Positions 1-9,840 are shown, counted from the first letter of the stretch. The stretch: 64,000 nucleotides of DNA from Companilactobacillus halodurans (GCF_009600985.1 NZ_VDFP01000009.1:29470-93469), one strand, 5' to 3'. Translations and numbers: made by a program. Notes: generated from the sequence alone by a model not told the origin.

Positions 1-1236
1 GGCGTTGAAACTGGCAAACCAGTAACTATCGTTGCAGCAAATAACACCTTATCTAATCCAACGCCAGTCTATGCTGTGACCGGTCAACCAATTGAGTTTA
101 CCGCTCCCAAAGTTTTAGACATAGATGGTAAAGATATAGCTAATACTTATCACTTCTCTTATTCAGGTCCTCAAGCAAATCTAGTAGATGATAATTTGGA
201 TAATTTAGGCAATGATAATTATCGATTGGTCGGTGCTGATCCTAGCGCTAAAACATTGATTTACGGTCATTTAGGTTGGAACTATAGTTCTAATGCAGAT
301 GCTTATATTAGAGAAGTCAACAATGGTACAACTTTTGAAACGATTATCACTAATGGTCAACCATTGATTTGGCAAGCACATCCTAATGTTACTTTAAATT
401 ATGTCGATACTACGGGTGCTCCCATAACTGTAAATGGAGCTTCTTTGACAAAGACGATTGATGGAGAAAATATCGGCGACAGCTTTGATTTAACAGCTGA
501 CGGAGCAGTGGATGGATATGCTTTGAGTAATCCAGAAGCTTTGAAGGGCAATTACACACAAAATCCGCAAGTCATAAATTTGGTTTACACAAAGAATCAA
601 ACTTACGACGACGTACCGGATTTTCCAGTAACCCCAGCAACACCGCCGTCATCAACGACCCCACCAAGCAATCCATCTAATGATCAACCAAAGAATCGGA
701 TTGAAGTAAAAATTACAGACGTAAAAAATATCAGTAATAAGACAGATGCAGCCCTTGCTTCTTCAGGCGTTGAAGCAACCACAGAAATAAATGGTGCCAA
801 ATATTATCTAGTCGGTTATAAGCAATGGGTTTTGGCAAAAGATTTTGTATCTGAAAAATCAGGGATTGTCAGAACCTTCAATAGAGCAACTGAGATAGTA
901 CATGCCAACGGAAAGACTGTCACACGAACTTTGAAGGCTAATGCTCCTTTTAAGTTTAAAGGTATCGTGACAATCAATAATAAATTGTATTATCACGTAG
1001 CCACCGATGAGTATGTAGAAGTCGAAAAATCAGTTCTATTTACTGAAATGCCAATGAGTTCGATTAAAACTATGAAAAAAGCATCGCTTTACAATTCACA
1101 AGGCGACATTTTAACTGAAGAATTGCCAAGTGGCACTGTTTGGAAGACAGATGGCTACGCAATTATTAATGGAGTTAAGATGTATCGTGTTGCTACAGAT
1201 GAATGGGTCGACGAAGCACAATTAGATCTTTCATAA
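1..1236 (+). CDS. Surface protein with MucBP-like and SLAP-like domains (5' end outside window)
   Basis: The frame is open from base 1, so the true start lies upstream; the GTG at 76 has no need to be a start. The visible part holds a MucBP-like segment (starting NVTLNYVDTTGAPI, ending in a VINLVYTKNQ strand), then a Pro/Thr/Ser-rich linker (TPATPPSSTTPPSNPSN). Three SH3-like SLAP repeats follow, each ending in a pattern such as YYLVGYKQWV, YYHVATDEYV or MYRVATDEWV. In lactobacilli SLAP domains bind cell-wall polymers and MucBP domains act in adhesion, so a cell-surface adhesin is inferred. No LPXTG motif is present at the C-terminus, so attachment would be by the SLAP domains. The same SLAP pattern recurs in the protein at 53408-54208. 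Confidence 0.8.
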   Translation, partial: GVETGKPVTIVAANNTLSNPTPVYAVTGQPIEFTAPKVLDIDGKDIANTYHFSYSGPQANLVDDNLDNLGNDNYRLVGADPSAKTLIYGHLGWNYSSNADAYIREVNNGTTFETIITNGQPLIWQAHPNVTLNYVDTTGAPITVNGASLTKTIDGENIGDSFDLTADGAVDGYALSNPEALKGNYTQNPQVINLVYTKNQTYDDVPDFPVTPATPPSSTTPPSNPSNDQPKNRIEVKITDVKNISNKTDAALASSGVEATTEINGAKYYLVGYKQWVLAKDFVSEKSGIVRTFNRATEIVHANGKTVTRTLKANAPFKFKGIVTINNKLYYHVATDEYVEVEKSVLFTEMPMSSIKTMKKASLYNSQGDILTEELPSGTVWKTDGYAIINGVKMYRVATDEWVDEAQLDLS

Positions 1237-1246
1237 GATTGAATTT

Positions 1247-1296
1247 AAAAAAACAGGTGATTTAGGATTTTTTCCTAAAATCATCTGTTTTTTTTG
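1247..1296. terminator. Bidirectional intrinsic terminator
   Basis: An A-rich left arm (AAACAGGTGATTTTAGGA-like) pairs with TCCTAAAATCATCTGTTT and ends in a T8 run. It separates the convergent surface-protein gene and the membrane-protein gene at 1298-2674 and can serve both strands. Confidence 0.85.
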
Positions 1297-1297
1297 A

Positions 1298-2674
1298 TTA
1301 ATTGTTTTCTTTTTGAATAACTTCTTTGTCAAATTTCTTCATATAATTTGTGGGATTCTTGATATGCTTTTTATTAAGTTTATTAGCAATGCTTGTCCAG
1401 TCATTATAGCTGATAGGCAACATTTGACGATTTTTATTGGTTACATAAAGTTCCGCAAAGTTTGTATCGGATTGAATCGGTGAAGTTGCCCAAATATAAT
1501 CGGTGTTTTTATATTGTGGGAAATATTGCGTATTTCGTTTGAGACTATTTTGATAAAGTGAATATTGAATTTGCATGTTAAAAGTTTTGTGATAATCATG
1601 CGAGATTAAATCCATTCTTAATCCTAAGGCTAATGAAATTATCGTTACGATTGGCAAAATGAATTTTTCGTAAGCTGACAATAATAAGTCAAAATTGATT
1701 ATGACAATGGCTATCAAGAATAGGTAGGTTGCAAAAGTACATCTGGAACCAAAAGGCGAGACGACTGCAAAGGGCAATACGGCAACGTAACCTGACCAAA
1801 GCAAGGCAAAGTTAGCAATTTTTTGCTTTTTATTTTTCAGTTTCAAAGTGTAAAGAATTATTGCAATTGTGAATATCAAAAGGGCTCCCAAAAGCAGGAT
1901 TAATTTCTTTTGGTCCATAGTTTCAAAATAGTGAATCATGTTGCCGGAATTTTTTGAGTCCAGCGAACGATAGGAGTCTTTGCCCGTTAAAACAGTTATG
2001 TAGGCTTTGTTGATAAACATTAAAAATGCACCAATAATATTTCCAGCAATTGTTAATTTAAGAATCTTTTGAAATCTTTTTCCAAAATGTTTTCTTAGAA
2101 AAATCCAGATTAAAATTCCGTTGATAACATTTAGAACCGTTATGTGTTCAGCAAAAAATTGTGCGGCAATTGAACCTATAAAAATCAGGATTACGCTTGT
2201 TCGATAGTAGTGAACTTCCTTGTTATCATAATTTTTCAGGATTAAAAAAAGCATCAATAACGGAAAAATCGCTGACGTGACATAGTTGGAAAATCCAGAA
2301 TGCCACCCCAGCGTTTGTTTAAAAATTGTCTTGGGCATTATTAATAAAAATGTTGCCATTAAGGTCGATGAAACCAATCCTAATGATTTTGGTGTAGCAA
2401 TTTGGTCTCTAATTTTTTGAATCAGATAAACGATTGCTGTTACAAAAGTCCCGTAGGCGATAAACGCAACAGGACGTATTTTGGTCAACAAGATGACGAG
2501 GAAGTCTCCAAGATATCGCCCGTCGTATTTTAAAAAGATTCCATTAGGAAAATAATTGCTACCAAAATACGTCCCCCAGTGAAGATCATCCCCTAAAAGC
2601 GGCATCTAAAGTCCGATAAGACCAAAGATGACAAAGACTATCAGATAGTAACTTAATTTAATTGTTCTTTTCAT
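1298..2674 (-). pseudogene. Multi-spanning membrane protein interrupted by an in-frame amber codon near its N-terminus
   Basis: The intact downstream frame (2605 to 1298) encodes 435 residues with about ten hydrophobic segments and no recognised soluble domain. It resembles the large polytopic membrane proteins of unknown function or glycosyltransferase type (DUF6056-like) seen in lactobacilli; that family call is tentative. The frame continues upstream of the ATG at 2605. A better start, ATG at 2672-2674 preceded by AAAGGA, encodes MKRTIKLSYYLIVFVIFGLIGL, a typical first membrane helix, then TAG at 2606-2608, then MPLLGDDLHWG. The ATG just after the stop has no Shine-Dalgarno sequence. The product is therefore probably lost, or made only by readthrough or reinitiation. 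Confidence 0.6.
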
Positions 2675-2813
2675 AGTGATTCCTTTTCTTGTTTATATCT
2701 TAGGATATTAGAATGTTTTTTAAAATTTATCAAGTATTTTTATAAACTTGCTAAGCTAGTCAGCATATTGATAGAATATTTACTTGGATAATAGGACATG
2801 GTAGTATTGGTCC

Positions 2814-2827
2814 TGAAAACGATTGCA
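2814..2827. promoter_or_regulatory. cre-like site (CcpA) upstream of rbsDK
   Basis: TGAAAACGATTGCA fits the catabolite-responsive element consensus TGWAANCGNTNWCA with one mismatch. It lies 17 bp before the rbsD start, just upstream of its Shine-Dalgarno sequence. Binding here would block transcription, as expected for a ribose operon under glucose repression. A weak promoter (TTTACT, 17 bp, TAGTAT) sits immediately upstream. Confidence 0.55.
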
Positions 2828-2844
2828 GAAAAGGTGAGAATTTC

Positions 2845-3240
2845 ATGAAAAAAACGAGGGTTATTAACTCTGATATATCGCGTGTCATCGCCCAAATGGG
2901 CCATTTTGATACCATTGGAATTGGTGACGCAGGCATGCCAGTTCCAGATGATACTGAAAAAATCGATTTTGCGCTTGAAGCAGGCATACCTAGTTTTATG
3001 CAAGTTCTAGAAAATATTTTAAGTGAATTAGAAGTTCAAAAAGTTTATCTGGCTGAAGAAATTAAAACAAAAAATCCAGATCAACTAGCTGCAGTTAGAA
3101 AAGTAATCGGCGAAACACCGATTGAATTTATTCCACATGAAGAAATGAAACAGAATTTGAGTAGCACGAAAGCATTTATCCGTACTGGTGAGGAAACACC
3201 ATATTCAAATATCATACTTGAAAGTGGAGTCGTCTTTTAA
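2845..3240 (+). CDS. rbsD: D-ribose pyranase RbsD
   Basis: The 131-residue protein has full RbsD length, with the expected N-terminal region ([10 protein letters not shown], with the catalytic His nearby in MGHFDTIGI) and the C-terminal [18 protein letters not shown] end typical of the family. RbsD converts beta-pyranose to beta-furanose ribose, the form used by ribokinase. AAAGGTGAG precedes the ATG. rbsK follows 13 bp downstream as one operon. No ribose transporter gene is adjacent, so uptake must be encoded elsewhere. Confidence 0.93.
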   Translation: MKKTRVINSDISRVIAQMGHFDTIGIGDAGMPVPDDTEKIDFALEAGIPSFMQVLENILSELEVQKVYLAEEIKTKNPDQLAAVRKVIGETPIEFIPHEEMKQNLSSTKAFIRTGEETPYSNIILESGVVF

Positions 3241-3253
3241 AGGGGTTTTAAAT

Positions 3254-4162
3254 ATGAAAAAAATTGTTGTCTTAGGTTCCATAAATGTTGATATTATTTT
3301 AAATATTGCTCGCTTGCCTTTACCTGGCGAAACAATGGCAATGCATAATCGTTCCACTGCTGGTGGTGGAAAGGGAGCCAATCAGGCTATTGCAGCCGTA
3401 CGTGCTGGTGCCGACACTTCGTTTATTGCAAAAATCGGTCAAGATCGAACAGCTGACTTTATGCTCGATACTTTTAAGTTTGATGGCTTAAACTTGGATC
3501 ATGTCACAAAGGATGAAAAGGCTGGAACTGGCCAAGCATATATTTTGTTAGATGACAATGGTCAAAATAGTATTTTGATTTATGGTGGTGCCAATCAAAC
3601 TATTTCAATCAAAGATGTCGAAAATGCTAAAGAAACGATTGCAAACGCTGATTGTTTGATTACTGAGTTTGAAACGCCCATGGAAGCATCAAAACGTGCC
3701 TTTGAAATTGCTAAAGAAAATAATGTTTTAACAATTTTAAATCCAGCTCCAGCTAAAACTGATATTCCTGAAGAATTGCTGAAACTCAGTGATATCATCG
3801 TTCCCAACGAAACAGAGGCGGAAGCGATTACAGGAATTAAGGTCACAGATGAGAATTCTATGGTAAAAGCTGCAAATAAATTACATACAATGGGTATAAA
3901 CAATGTTATAATAACCGTTGGTGACAGGGGATCGTTTTATTCACAACCTGGAAAAAATGGATTCGTTGACGCCTATAAAGTTAACACAGTTGATACTACA
4001 GCCGCTGGTGATACATTTATTGGATATTTAGCTTCGAAACTAGATTCCGATTTGGGTAATGTTGAGGAAGCTATGCAATTTGCTAGCAAGGCCTCATCCA
4101 TTACCGTACAGACTAAGGGAGCGCAAAATTCGATTCCTTATGTTAAAAATGTTGAAATTTAA
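3254..4162 (+). CDS. rbsK: Ribokinase
   Basis: 302 residues of the PfkB family. The N-terminal signature (GSINVDIILNIARLPLPGET, then GGGKGANQA) and the C-terminal VDTTAAGDTFIGYLA motif with the catalytic Asp are both present. It phosphorylates ribose to ribose 5-phosphate for the pentose phosphate and nucleotide pathways. I chose ATG 3254, preceded by AAGGGG, over an in-frame upstream ATG at 3188 that lies inside rbsD and would add 22 unrelated residues. The rbsD-rbsK pairing supports the function. Confidence 0.95.
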   Translation: MKKIVVLGSINVDIILNIARLPLPGETMAMHNRSTAGGGKGANQAIAAVRAGADTSFIAKIGQDRTADFMLDTFKFDGLNLDHVTKDEKAGTGQAYILLDDNGQNSILIYGGANQTISIKDVENAKETIANADCLITEFETPMEASKRAFEIAKENNVLTILNPAPAKTDIPEELLKLSDIIVPNETEAEAITGIKVTDENSMVKAANKLHTMGINNVIITVGDRGSFYSQPGKNGFVDAYKVNTVDTTAAGDTFIGYLASKLDSDLGNVEEAMQFASKASSITVQTKGAQNSIPYVKNVEI

Positions 4163-4167
4163 GTAAT

Positions 4168-4185
4168 TGTAAAGGAAACTTTACA
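4168..4185. promoter_or_regulatory. Perfect 7-bp inverted repeat before the csp promoter
   Basis: TGTAAAG and CTTTACA are separated by GAAA, 9 bp upstream of the predicted -35 of the cold-shock gene and just after rbsK. No T-run follows, so it is not a standard terminator. It may be an operator or a weak mRNA 3' hairpin. Confidence 0.35.
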
Positions 4186-4194
4186 CTATGCCGA

Positions 4195-4223
4195 TTGTAA
4201 TAGTTCATCAATCATGTTAATAT
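4195..4223 (+). promoter_or_regulatory. Promoter of the cold-shock gene
   Basis: TTGTAA (4195-4200), a 17-bp spacer, then TAATAT (4218-4223). Transcription from about 4230 would give a 5' leader of roughly 120 nt before the ATG. Long structured leaders are usual for csp mRNAs, whose translation depends on temperature. Confidence 0.55.
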
Positions 4224-4351
4224 AAGAGTTGTATTTTTGAATGGTGAATGGTTCGAATGGTTTGAATGTTTCGTATTTTAGACTTTCTTCCATGATGTAC
4301 CACGAAATAATGCACAAAAATAAATATTTAGTTATCAGGAGGAATAGTCTG

Positions 4352-4552
4352 ATGGAACACGGAACAGTTAAATGGTTTAACGCAGAAAAAGGCTATGGTT
4401 TTATTACACGCGAAGATGGTAGTGACGTATTTGTTCACTTCTCAGCAATCCAAGGTGAAGGTTACAAGACCCTTGAAGAAGGACAATCTGTAACATTCGA
4501 TATCGAAGATAGCGATCGTGGCCCACAAGCTTCAAACGTTGTTAAGGACTAA
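4352..4552 (+). CDS. Cold-shock protein, CspA family
   Basis: 66 residues forming one cold-shock domain with RNP1 (KGYGFITR) and RNP2 (DVFVHFSAI) nucleic-acid-binding motifs. It is an RNA chaperone that melts mRNA secondary structure. ATG 4352 is preceded by a strong AGGAGG; the longer in-frame ATG at 4241 would lie in the leader and adds unrelated residues. A strong terminator follows at once, so it is monocistronic. Confidence 0.95.
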   Translation: MEHGTVKWFNAEKGYGFITREDGSDVFVHFSAIQGEGYKTLEEGQSVTFDIEDSDRGPQASNVVKD

Positions 4553-4568
4553 TTAATAAACTTTGAGC

Positions 4569-4600
4569 AAAAAGCTAACCCATTCGGGTTAGCTTTTTTT
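4569..4600 (+). terminator. Intrinsic terminator of csp
   Basis: AAAAGCTAACCC and GGGTTAGCTTTTTTT form a 10-12 bp stem with a 4-nt loop and a T7 tail directly after the csp stop. Confidence 0.92.
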
Positions 4601-4610
4601 AGTACCCAAA

Positions 4611-4649
4611 TTTACCAAAAATTTACATTAAATTTACGTTAACTAAACA
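4611..4649 (+). promoter_or_regulatory. 11-bp-period direct repeats, PhoP/PhoB-box-like, before the MFS gene
   Basis: Hexamers TTTACC (4611), TTTACA (4622), TTTACG (4633) and TAAACA (4644) start exactly 11 bp apart. This is the arrangement of boxes bound by OmpR/PhoB-family response regulators; the B. subtilis PhoP box is TTHAYA at 11-bp steps. The last hexamer ends 9 bp before a candidate -10 (TATTAT, 4659-4664), the position expected for activation. The regulator itself is not in the window. Confidence 0.65.
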
Positions 4650-4696
4650 ATCCAAGGTTATTATTGTTACTTAAAAATAAGAATTGAGGATAAATA

Positions 4697-5897
4697 ATGC
4701 AAAATGGTTGGCAAAGAAATTTTAGAATTTTGTGGTTTGGCAGTTTAATAGTTGGCTTGTGCAATGCAATGACAATGCCGTTTATTGTCTTGTTTATCAA
4801 TACGTTAGGAAATTTTAATCGAACAGAATTGAATCTCTTAGGAGCAGCAGCCTTTTCAATAACTTATTTGTGTAAAGCAATTGTATCGCCATTCTGGGGT
4901 CGCTTAGCAGATTTAAAGGGTCGCAAATTGATGTGCTTACGTGCTTGTGGGGCTATGACGATGACTATTTTTATGGTGGGAATTGCACCAAACGTCTGGT
5001 TCTTATTATTCTTTCGTGGCCTTCAGGGAGCTTTTTCAGGATACATCAATAATGCTAATGCTTTAATGTCTGTTTCCGCACCAAAAGGCATTAGAGGACG
5101 AGTTATGAGCAAATTGATTACAGGCGATATTACCGGCACATTAGTTGGACCGATTATCGGGAGTATTTTAGTAACTTTAGTCGGTTATCGAGGTTCCCTT
5201 TTTACAGCCAGTTTTTTAATGTTGCTGGTATTTTTAACAACTCTATTTGGAGTTAAGGAAAACTTTATACCTATTTCTAAGGAAAAATTACAACCAGCAC
5301 TGCCAGTTATGAAAAAAATTGGTGCTGGATTTTTTATTGCCTTATTCGGTTCATTATTAGCTGTTCAAGCGACAACAAATGCAATTACGCCTTTGATTAG
5401 TTTATTAGTTAAAGAATTGAATGTTGATTCGAGTCAATTAGTCATGTTAACCGGAATCGTCTCAGCGGCACCAGGCTTGGCCACGATAATGATGGCAAAT
5501 AGCGTTGGTAGGCTGATTGATCGATTAGGTGCGTTGAAGTGTATGATTATCTTCTTAATGTCAGCGGTAGTTTGTTTGACTTTGACCAGCTTGGTTCAAA
5601 ATGTTTGGGAACTATTGATTTTGAGATTCATTTTAGGAATATCTGATGCTGCCTTGATTCCATCGATTCAGGTTTTGACAGTTCAGAGCGTTCCTCAATC
5701 GGTCTTTGGACGGATTTTTAGTTACAATCAATCAGCCCAAGCTTTTGGAAATGTTCTTGGTCCAGTTTTAGCGGCAGTGATTGCGACTGGTTTTGGCTAC
5801 AAGAGTATTTTCCTATTTTTCCGCAATTTTAGAACTATTAGCCTTAGTATCTTGGCTGATTTATGCAAAAAATAAACAAATAAAATGGCTGTTTTGA
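4697..5897 (+). pseudogene. MFS multidrug-efflux-type transporter with a 3'-terminal frameshift
   Basis: About 12 membrane helices of the major facilitator superfamily. The loop 2-3 signature is present (GRLADLKGRK), and overall it resembles lactobacillar drug-efflux permeases (PmrA/MdtG type). The uninterrupted frame ends at 5875 (392 aa) with an unnatural tail, FRNFRTISLSILADLCKK. Removing one T from the T5 run at 5816-5820 restores a hydrophobic last helix (FSAILELLALVSWLIYAKNK) that ends at the TGA 5895-5897. Most of the protein is intact, so the truncated product could still be made, but the twelfth helix is lost. GAGGA precedes ATG 4697. The frame may be phase-variable, a mutation or a sequencing error. 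Confidence 0.7.
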
Positions 5898-5992
5898 TTA
5901 TCTAAGCAAATTTTAAATTTCTGTTTCAAATCACAAAAAGTTCAAGAATATCCGCTATAATTAGTATTAATAAACTACAAAGGATAGATCAA

Positions 5993-6643
5993 TTGTCACA
6001 AAAAAGGAGATACAGGACTCATCGTCGTTATCGGCGCAAGCGTAGCAAAAAAAAGAATAATACAACAACTATTATCTTAATAGCAATCGTTGCAGTGTTT
6101 GTTATCAGTTTTTTTGGATACAGGAGATATGTCCAATATAAGAACGAAGCACAAGTTGAAATGGTCCAACAAGAACGTAATGACTTTGTAAAAAAGGTTG
6201 CCCCATATGCAATGGAATTAGGTAAGCAATATGGAGTTCTACCAAGTATTACAATTGCCCAAGCAATTTTAGAGAGTGATTGGGGAAATAGTACTTTGGC
6301 TAGCAAGTACAATAATTATTTTGGTATTAAGGGAGAAAATCCTAATAATACCAAGGTTTTGCAAACTAAAGAGTACACTAACGGTCAGTGGACTACCATC
6401 AACGGACGCTTTCGGGTTTATTCGGATTTTCGTGAGTCGATGAAAGATCATACAAAATTACTTGTTGATGGTACGACCTGGAACCCGCAACAGTACAAGC
6501 AAGTGTTGCAATCCAAAAATTATATTGATGCTGCCGTTGCTCTTCAAACTGACGGATATGCGACTGATCCTGGATATACAAGTAAAATTATTCGGATTAT
6601 CCAAAAATATAATCTTAAAAAGTACGATGAAGGTATCAAGTGA
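5993..6643 (+). CDS. Membrane-anchored GH73 endo-beta-N-acetylglucosaminidase
   Basis: 216 residues. A very basic N-terminus (RRYRTHRRYRRKRSKKK) is followed by a single membrane anchor at about 27-44, so the catalytic domain faces outward. The glucosaminidase domain (about 65-210) has the family motif AQAILESDWGNS with the catalytic Glu94, then NNYFGIKG. It cleaves the glycan strands of peptidoglycan and acts in cell separation or wall turnover. The start is TTG with AAAGGA 8 bp upstream; no ATG fits. It stands alone, before xpt. Confidence 0.9.
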   Translation: MSQKRRYRTHRRYRRKRSKKKNNTTTIILIAIVAVFVISFFGYRRYVQYKNEAQVEMVQQERNDFVKKVAPYAMELGKQYGVLPSITIAQAILESDWGNSTLASKYNNYFGIKGENPNNTKVLQTKEYTNGQWTTINGRFRVYSDFRESMKDHTKLLVDGTTWNPQQYKQVLQSKNYIDAAVALQTDGYATDPGYTSKIIRIIQKYNLKKYDEGIK

Positions 6644-6660
6644 AAAACAAAGTATGATAG

Positions 6661-7275
<615 letters not shown>

Positions 7276-7293
7276 TAATGAGAAGGTGGAATT

Positions 7294-8424
7294 ATGACTT
7301 TTATTGCGCCCGGTAAAACGTTAGGCATAATAGGCGGAGGCAGTGAAACATATATTTTTGAATTAGAAGCTAAAAGAATGGGCTTTAGAACCATGCTTTT
7401 GACCGACGAAGAAAATGATATTGCGACACAAGCAGCTGACAGCTTTTTGGTCGGTACGTTGGAAAATCTCGATAATCTAAATGAGTTGGGCAATAGAAGT
7501 GATCTGATTCTTTATATGGATGAAGATTTTGATAGCAGTCTTTTGAAACAGCTGGGCGAGAATTTTAATGTTGCTCAGGGAGCAAATCTGCTAGAAATTG
7601 CTCAAGATCAGTATATTGAGCGAACATTTTTGAACGATTTGAATATTAACGTTCCACCATTTTTCTCGATCGTAACTGTCGACGATGTAAAAAAGGCAGT
7701 CGAAGAAATCGGTTTTCCCTGTATTTTAAAACCAATTCAAAACAACCAAGATATTTTGAAACGTCATATTCTGTACAATGATGAAGATGTGTCACGCGTC
7801 CAAAGATTGTTGAAAGACGGAACATACATTTTGGAAGCTTGGATTGATAAACAAGATGAATATTCTATTATGGTCAGTAAGAGTAAGGATAAAAAAATCC
7901 ATACTTTTCCAATGATCAAAGAAATTTATGATGGCACGCATCTGATGAGTTCTTTTATTTATAAAAAGAATGATCCTGATGTGGAAGCCGAGATGCAAAG
8001 AGTTGCTTTGATGGTAGCTGAAAATATCGATTATGTAGGAATCTTTGGAATCGGATTTATCCTATCGCAAACTGGGGTTTTATACGTCAAACGCATTTTC
8101 CCAGGAATCGATTATTCAGCAAATGTTTATCAAGAAGCAACTGGTATTTCACAATTTGAATTACATATCAGAGCCATCTGCGATTGGCCGATTCCCGAAA
8201 TATTTCCCATGGTCAATGCAGCGAGCTTAAAGATTATTGAAGGCAATTTGCCTCAGAGTTTGGACTTATTGCAAGAAAAAGCTCAATGGAAATTTAACTA
8301 TTACACAGGTTTTAAAGCTAAGAATCAAGCCGACCGAGATGTCGGATATATTTCAATTTTCTCAGACGATGTCGAAGAATTAAAAAATGATATCTTAACA
8401 ACTAATATTTGGAGAGTAGAATAA
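7294..8424 (+). CDS. purK: PurK-like ATP-grasp protein (N5-carboxyaminoimidazole ribonucleotide synthase family)
   Basis: 376 residues with an N-terminal nucleotide-fold glycine motif (LGIIGGGSETY), a central ATP-grasp region (FPCILKPIQ, then YILEAWIDKQDEYSIMV) and a PurK-like C-terminal part. PurK carboxylates aminoimidazole ribotide using ATP and bicarbonate. The N-terminal glycine loop and several typical PurK motifs are divergent, and no purE is adjacent, so the exact substrate is less certain than the family. Placement between xpt and purB, 3 bp before the latter, supports a purine role. Confidence 0.75.
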   Translation: MTFIAPGKTLGIIGGGSETYIFELEAKRMGFRTMLLTDEENDIATQAADSFLVGTLENLDNLNELGNRSDLILYMDEDFDSSLLKQLGENFNVAQGANLLEIAQDQYIERTFLNDLNINVPPFFSIVTVDDVKKAVEEIGFPCILKPIQNNQDILKRHILYNDEDVSRVQRLLKDGTYILEAWIDKQDEYSIMVSKSKDKKIHTFPMIKEIYDGTHLMSSFIYKKNDPDVEAEMQRVALMVAENIDYVGIFGIGFILSQTGVLYVKRIFPGIDYSANVYQEATGISQFELHIRAICDWPIPEIFPMVNAASLKIIEGNLPQSLDLLQEKAQWKFNYYTGFKAKNQADRDVGYISIFSDDVEELKNDILTTNIWRVE

Positions 8425-8427
8425 TTC

Positions 8428-9723
8428 ATGATTGATAGATATGTAACTGAACAAATGAAACCAATTTGGACTGACCAAAACAGATTTCAGGCTTGGCTTG
8501 AAGTAGAAATTGCTGCCGTTGAAGGCTGGAGCAAAGAAGGAGAAATTCCTGCTGAAGATGCTAAACTAATTGCTCAAAATGCTAAGTTTGACGTTTCTGA
8601 GATTGCTGAAATTGAAAAAGAAACTAAGCATGATGTAGTTGCTTTTACAAGAGATGTTTCACGTTACCTTGGACCAGAAAGAAAGTGGGTCCACTTTGGA
8701 CTTACATCAACTGATGTTGTTGATACAGCTTATGGATACTTGATGAAGCAAGCTAATGATATTATTCGTGAAGATCTCAATGAATTTCTCGAAGTAGTTA
8801 AACAAAAAGCTTTGCAATATAAAGACACGCCAATGATTGGTAGAACTCACGGAGTGCACGCTGAACCAACAACTTTTGGTTTGGTATTAGCTAACTGGTA
8901 TTCTGAAATCAAACGTGACATCGAACGTTTCGACCACGCAGCTAAAGGCGTAGAAGCTGGAAAAATCAGTGGTGCCGTTGGTAGTTATGCTAATGTTCCA
9001 ACCAGTGTAGAAAAATTCGTCTGTGATAAATTGGGCATCCGTGCTCAAGAAATATCCACACAAGTCCTACCACGTGACCTCCATGCTGAATACATTCAAA
9101 CAATGGCCTTAATAGCCACATCAATTGAACGATTTGCACTTGAAGTACGTCACTTGCAAAGAACTGAAGTTAGAGAAGCTGAAGAATATTTTGCTGCTGG
9201 ACAAAAAGGTTCCAGTGCTATGCCACATAAGAGAAACCCAATCGGTTCAGAAAATGTGACTGGTTTAGCAAGAGTAATCAGAGGCCACGCCTTTACAGCT
9301 CTTGAAGATATGCCATTATGGCATGAAAGAGACATCTCTCACAGTTCAGCCGAAAGAATCATTATTCCAGATACAACCGAATTGTTAGATTACATCTTGA
9401 GAAGATTTACAAAAATCACAAAAGATTTAACAGTCTTTCCAGATAAGATGTTAGAAGACATGAACATCACACATGGCTTAATTTACTCACAAAGAGTCTT
9501 ATTGAAACTAGTAGAGTCCGGATATTCCAGAGAAGAAGCCTATGACATCGTGCAACCAATGACAGCTAAAGCTTGGGATGAAAAGAAAGACTTTAGAACC
9601 ATGCTAGAAAATGATAAGAGAGTTACAGATAAATTGAGCGATGAAGATTTAGATGATGCGTTTGATTATCATTGGCATTTGAGAAATGTGGATGAGATAT
9701 TTAAGAGAGTGGGATTAGAATAG
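8428..9723 (+). CDS. purB: Adenylosuccinate lyase
   Basis: 431 residues of the fumarase/aspartase superfamily with the signature loop [11 protein letters not shown] and the N-terminal [11 protein letters not shown] and [10 protein letters not shown] motifs. It performs two fumarate-releasing steps: SAICAR to AICAR, and adenylosuccinate to AMP. It starts 3 bp after the purK-like stop. Its TAG stop is also the first codon of the structured repeat that follows. Confidence 0.96.
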   Translation: MIDRYVTEQMKPIWTDQNRFQAWLEVEIAAVEGWSKEGEIPAEDAKLIAQNAKFDVSEIAEIEKETKHDVVAFTRDVSRYLGPERKWVHFGLTSTDVVDTAYGYLMKQANDIIREDLNEFLEVVKQKALQYKDTPMIGRTHGVHAEPTTFGLVLANWYSEIKRDIERFDHAAKGVEAGKISGAVGSYANVPTSVEKFVCDKLGIRAQEISTQVLPRDLHAEYIQTMALIATSIERFALEVRHLQRTEVREAEEYFAAGQKGSSAMPHKRNPIGSENVTGLARVIRGHAFTALEDMPLWHERDISHSSAERIIIPDTTELLDYILRRFTKITKDLTVFPDKMLEDMNITHGLIYSQRVLLKLVESGYSREEAYDIVQPMTAKAWDEKKDFRTMLENDKRVTDKLSDEDLDDAFDYHWHLRNVDEIFKRVGLE

Positions 9724-9840
9724 AGAGTGAAGCAAGGGCGGTCAGCCCACGAGGATTAAGACCAATATCTCAGGTGGTTGTGAAACAACCGCCCGAGATA
9801 TTAGACTTAACCGGAATGGGTTGCCCTTGCGTAACTCGTT
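9721..9840 (+). repeat. Structured extragenic repeat, copy 1, directly after purB
   Basis: The element begins with the purB stop itself (TAGAGAG). Helices read from the sequence are GAGT/ACTC, then GCAAGGGC (9732-9739) with GCCCTTGC (9823-9830), then CCCA/TGGG, a 6x6 internal loop CGAGGA/CCGGAA, and TTAAG/CTTAA. The apical hairpin is AATATCTC (9764-9771) with GAGATATT (9795-9802). The flanks match a second copy at 55091-55217 (minus strand), while the stem sequences differ but still pair. It may be a structured RNA at mRNA 3' ends or a palindromic mobile repeat. Confidence 0.8.

Noticed and set aside
2740..3003. Minus-strand frames opposite rbsD
   Set aside because: Antisense shadow of rbsD, which has clear homology.
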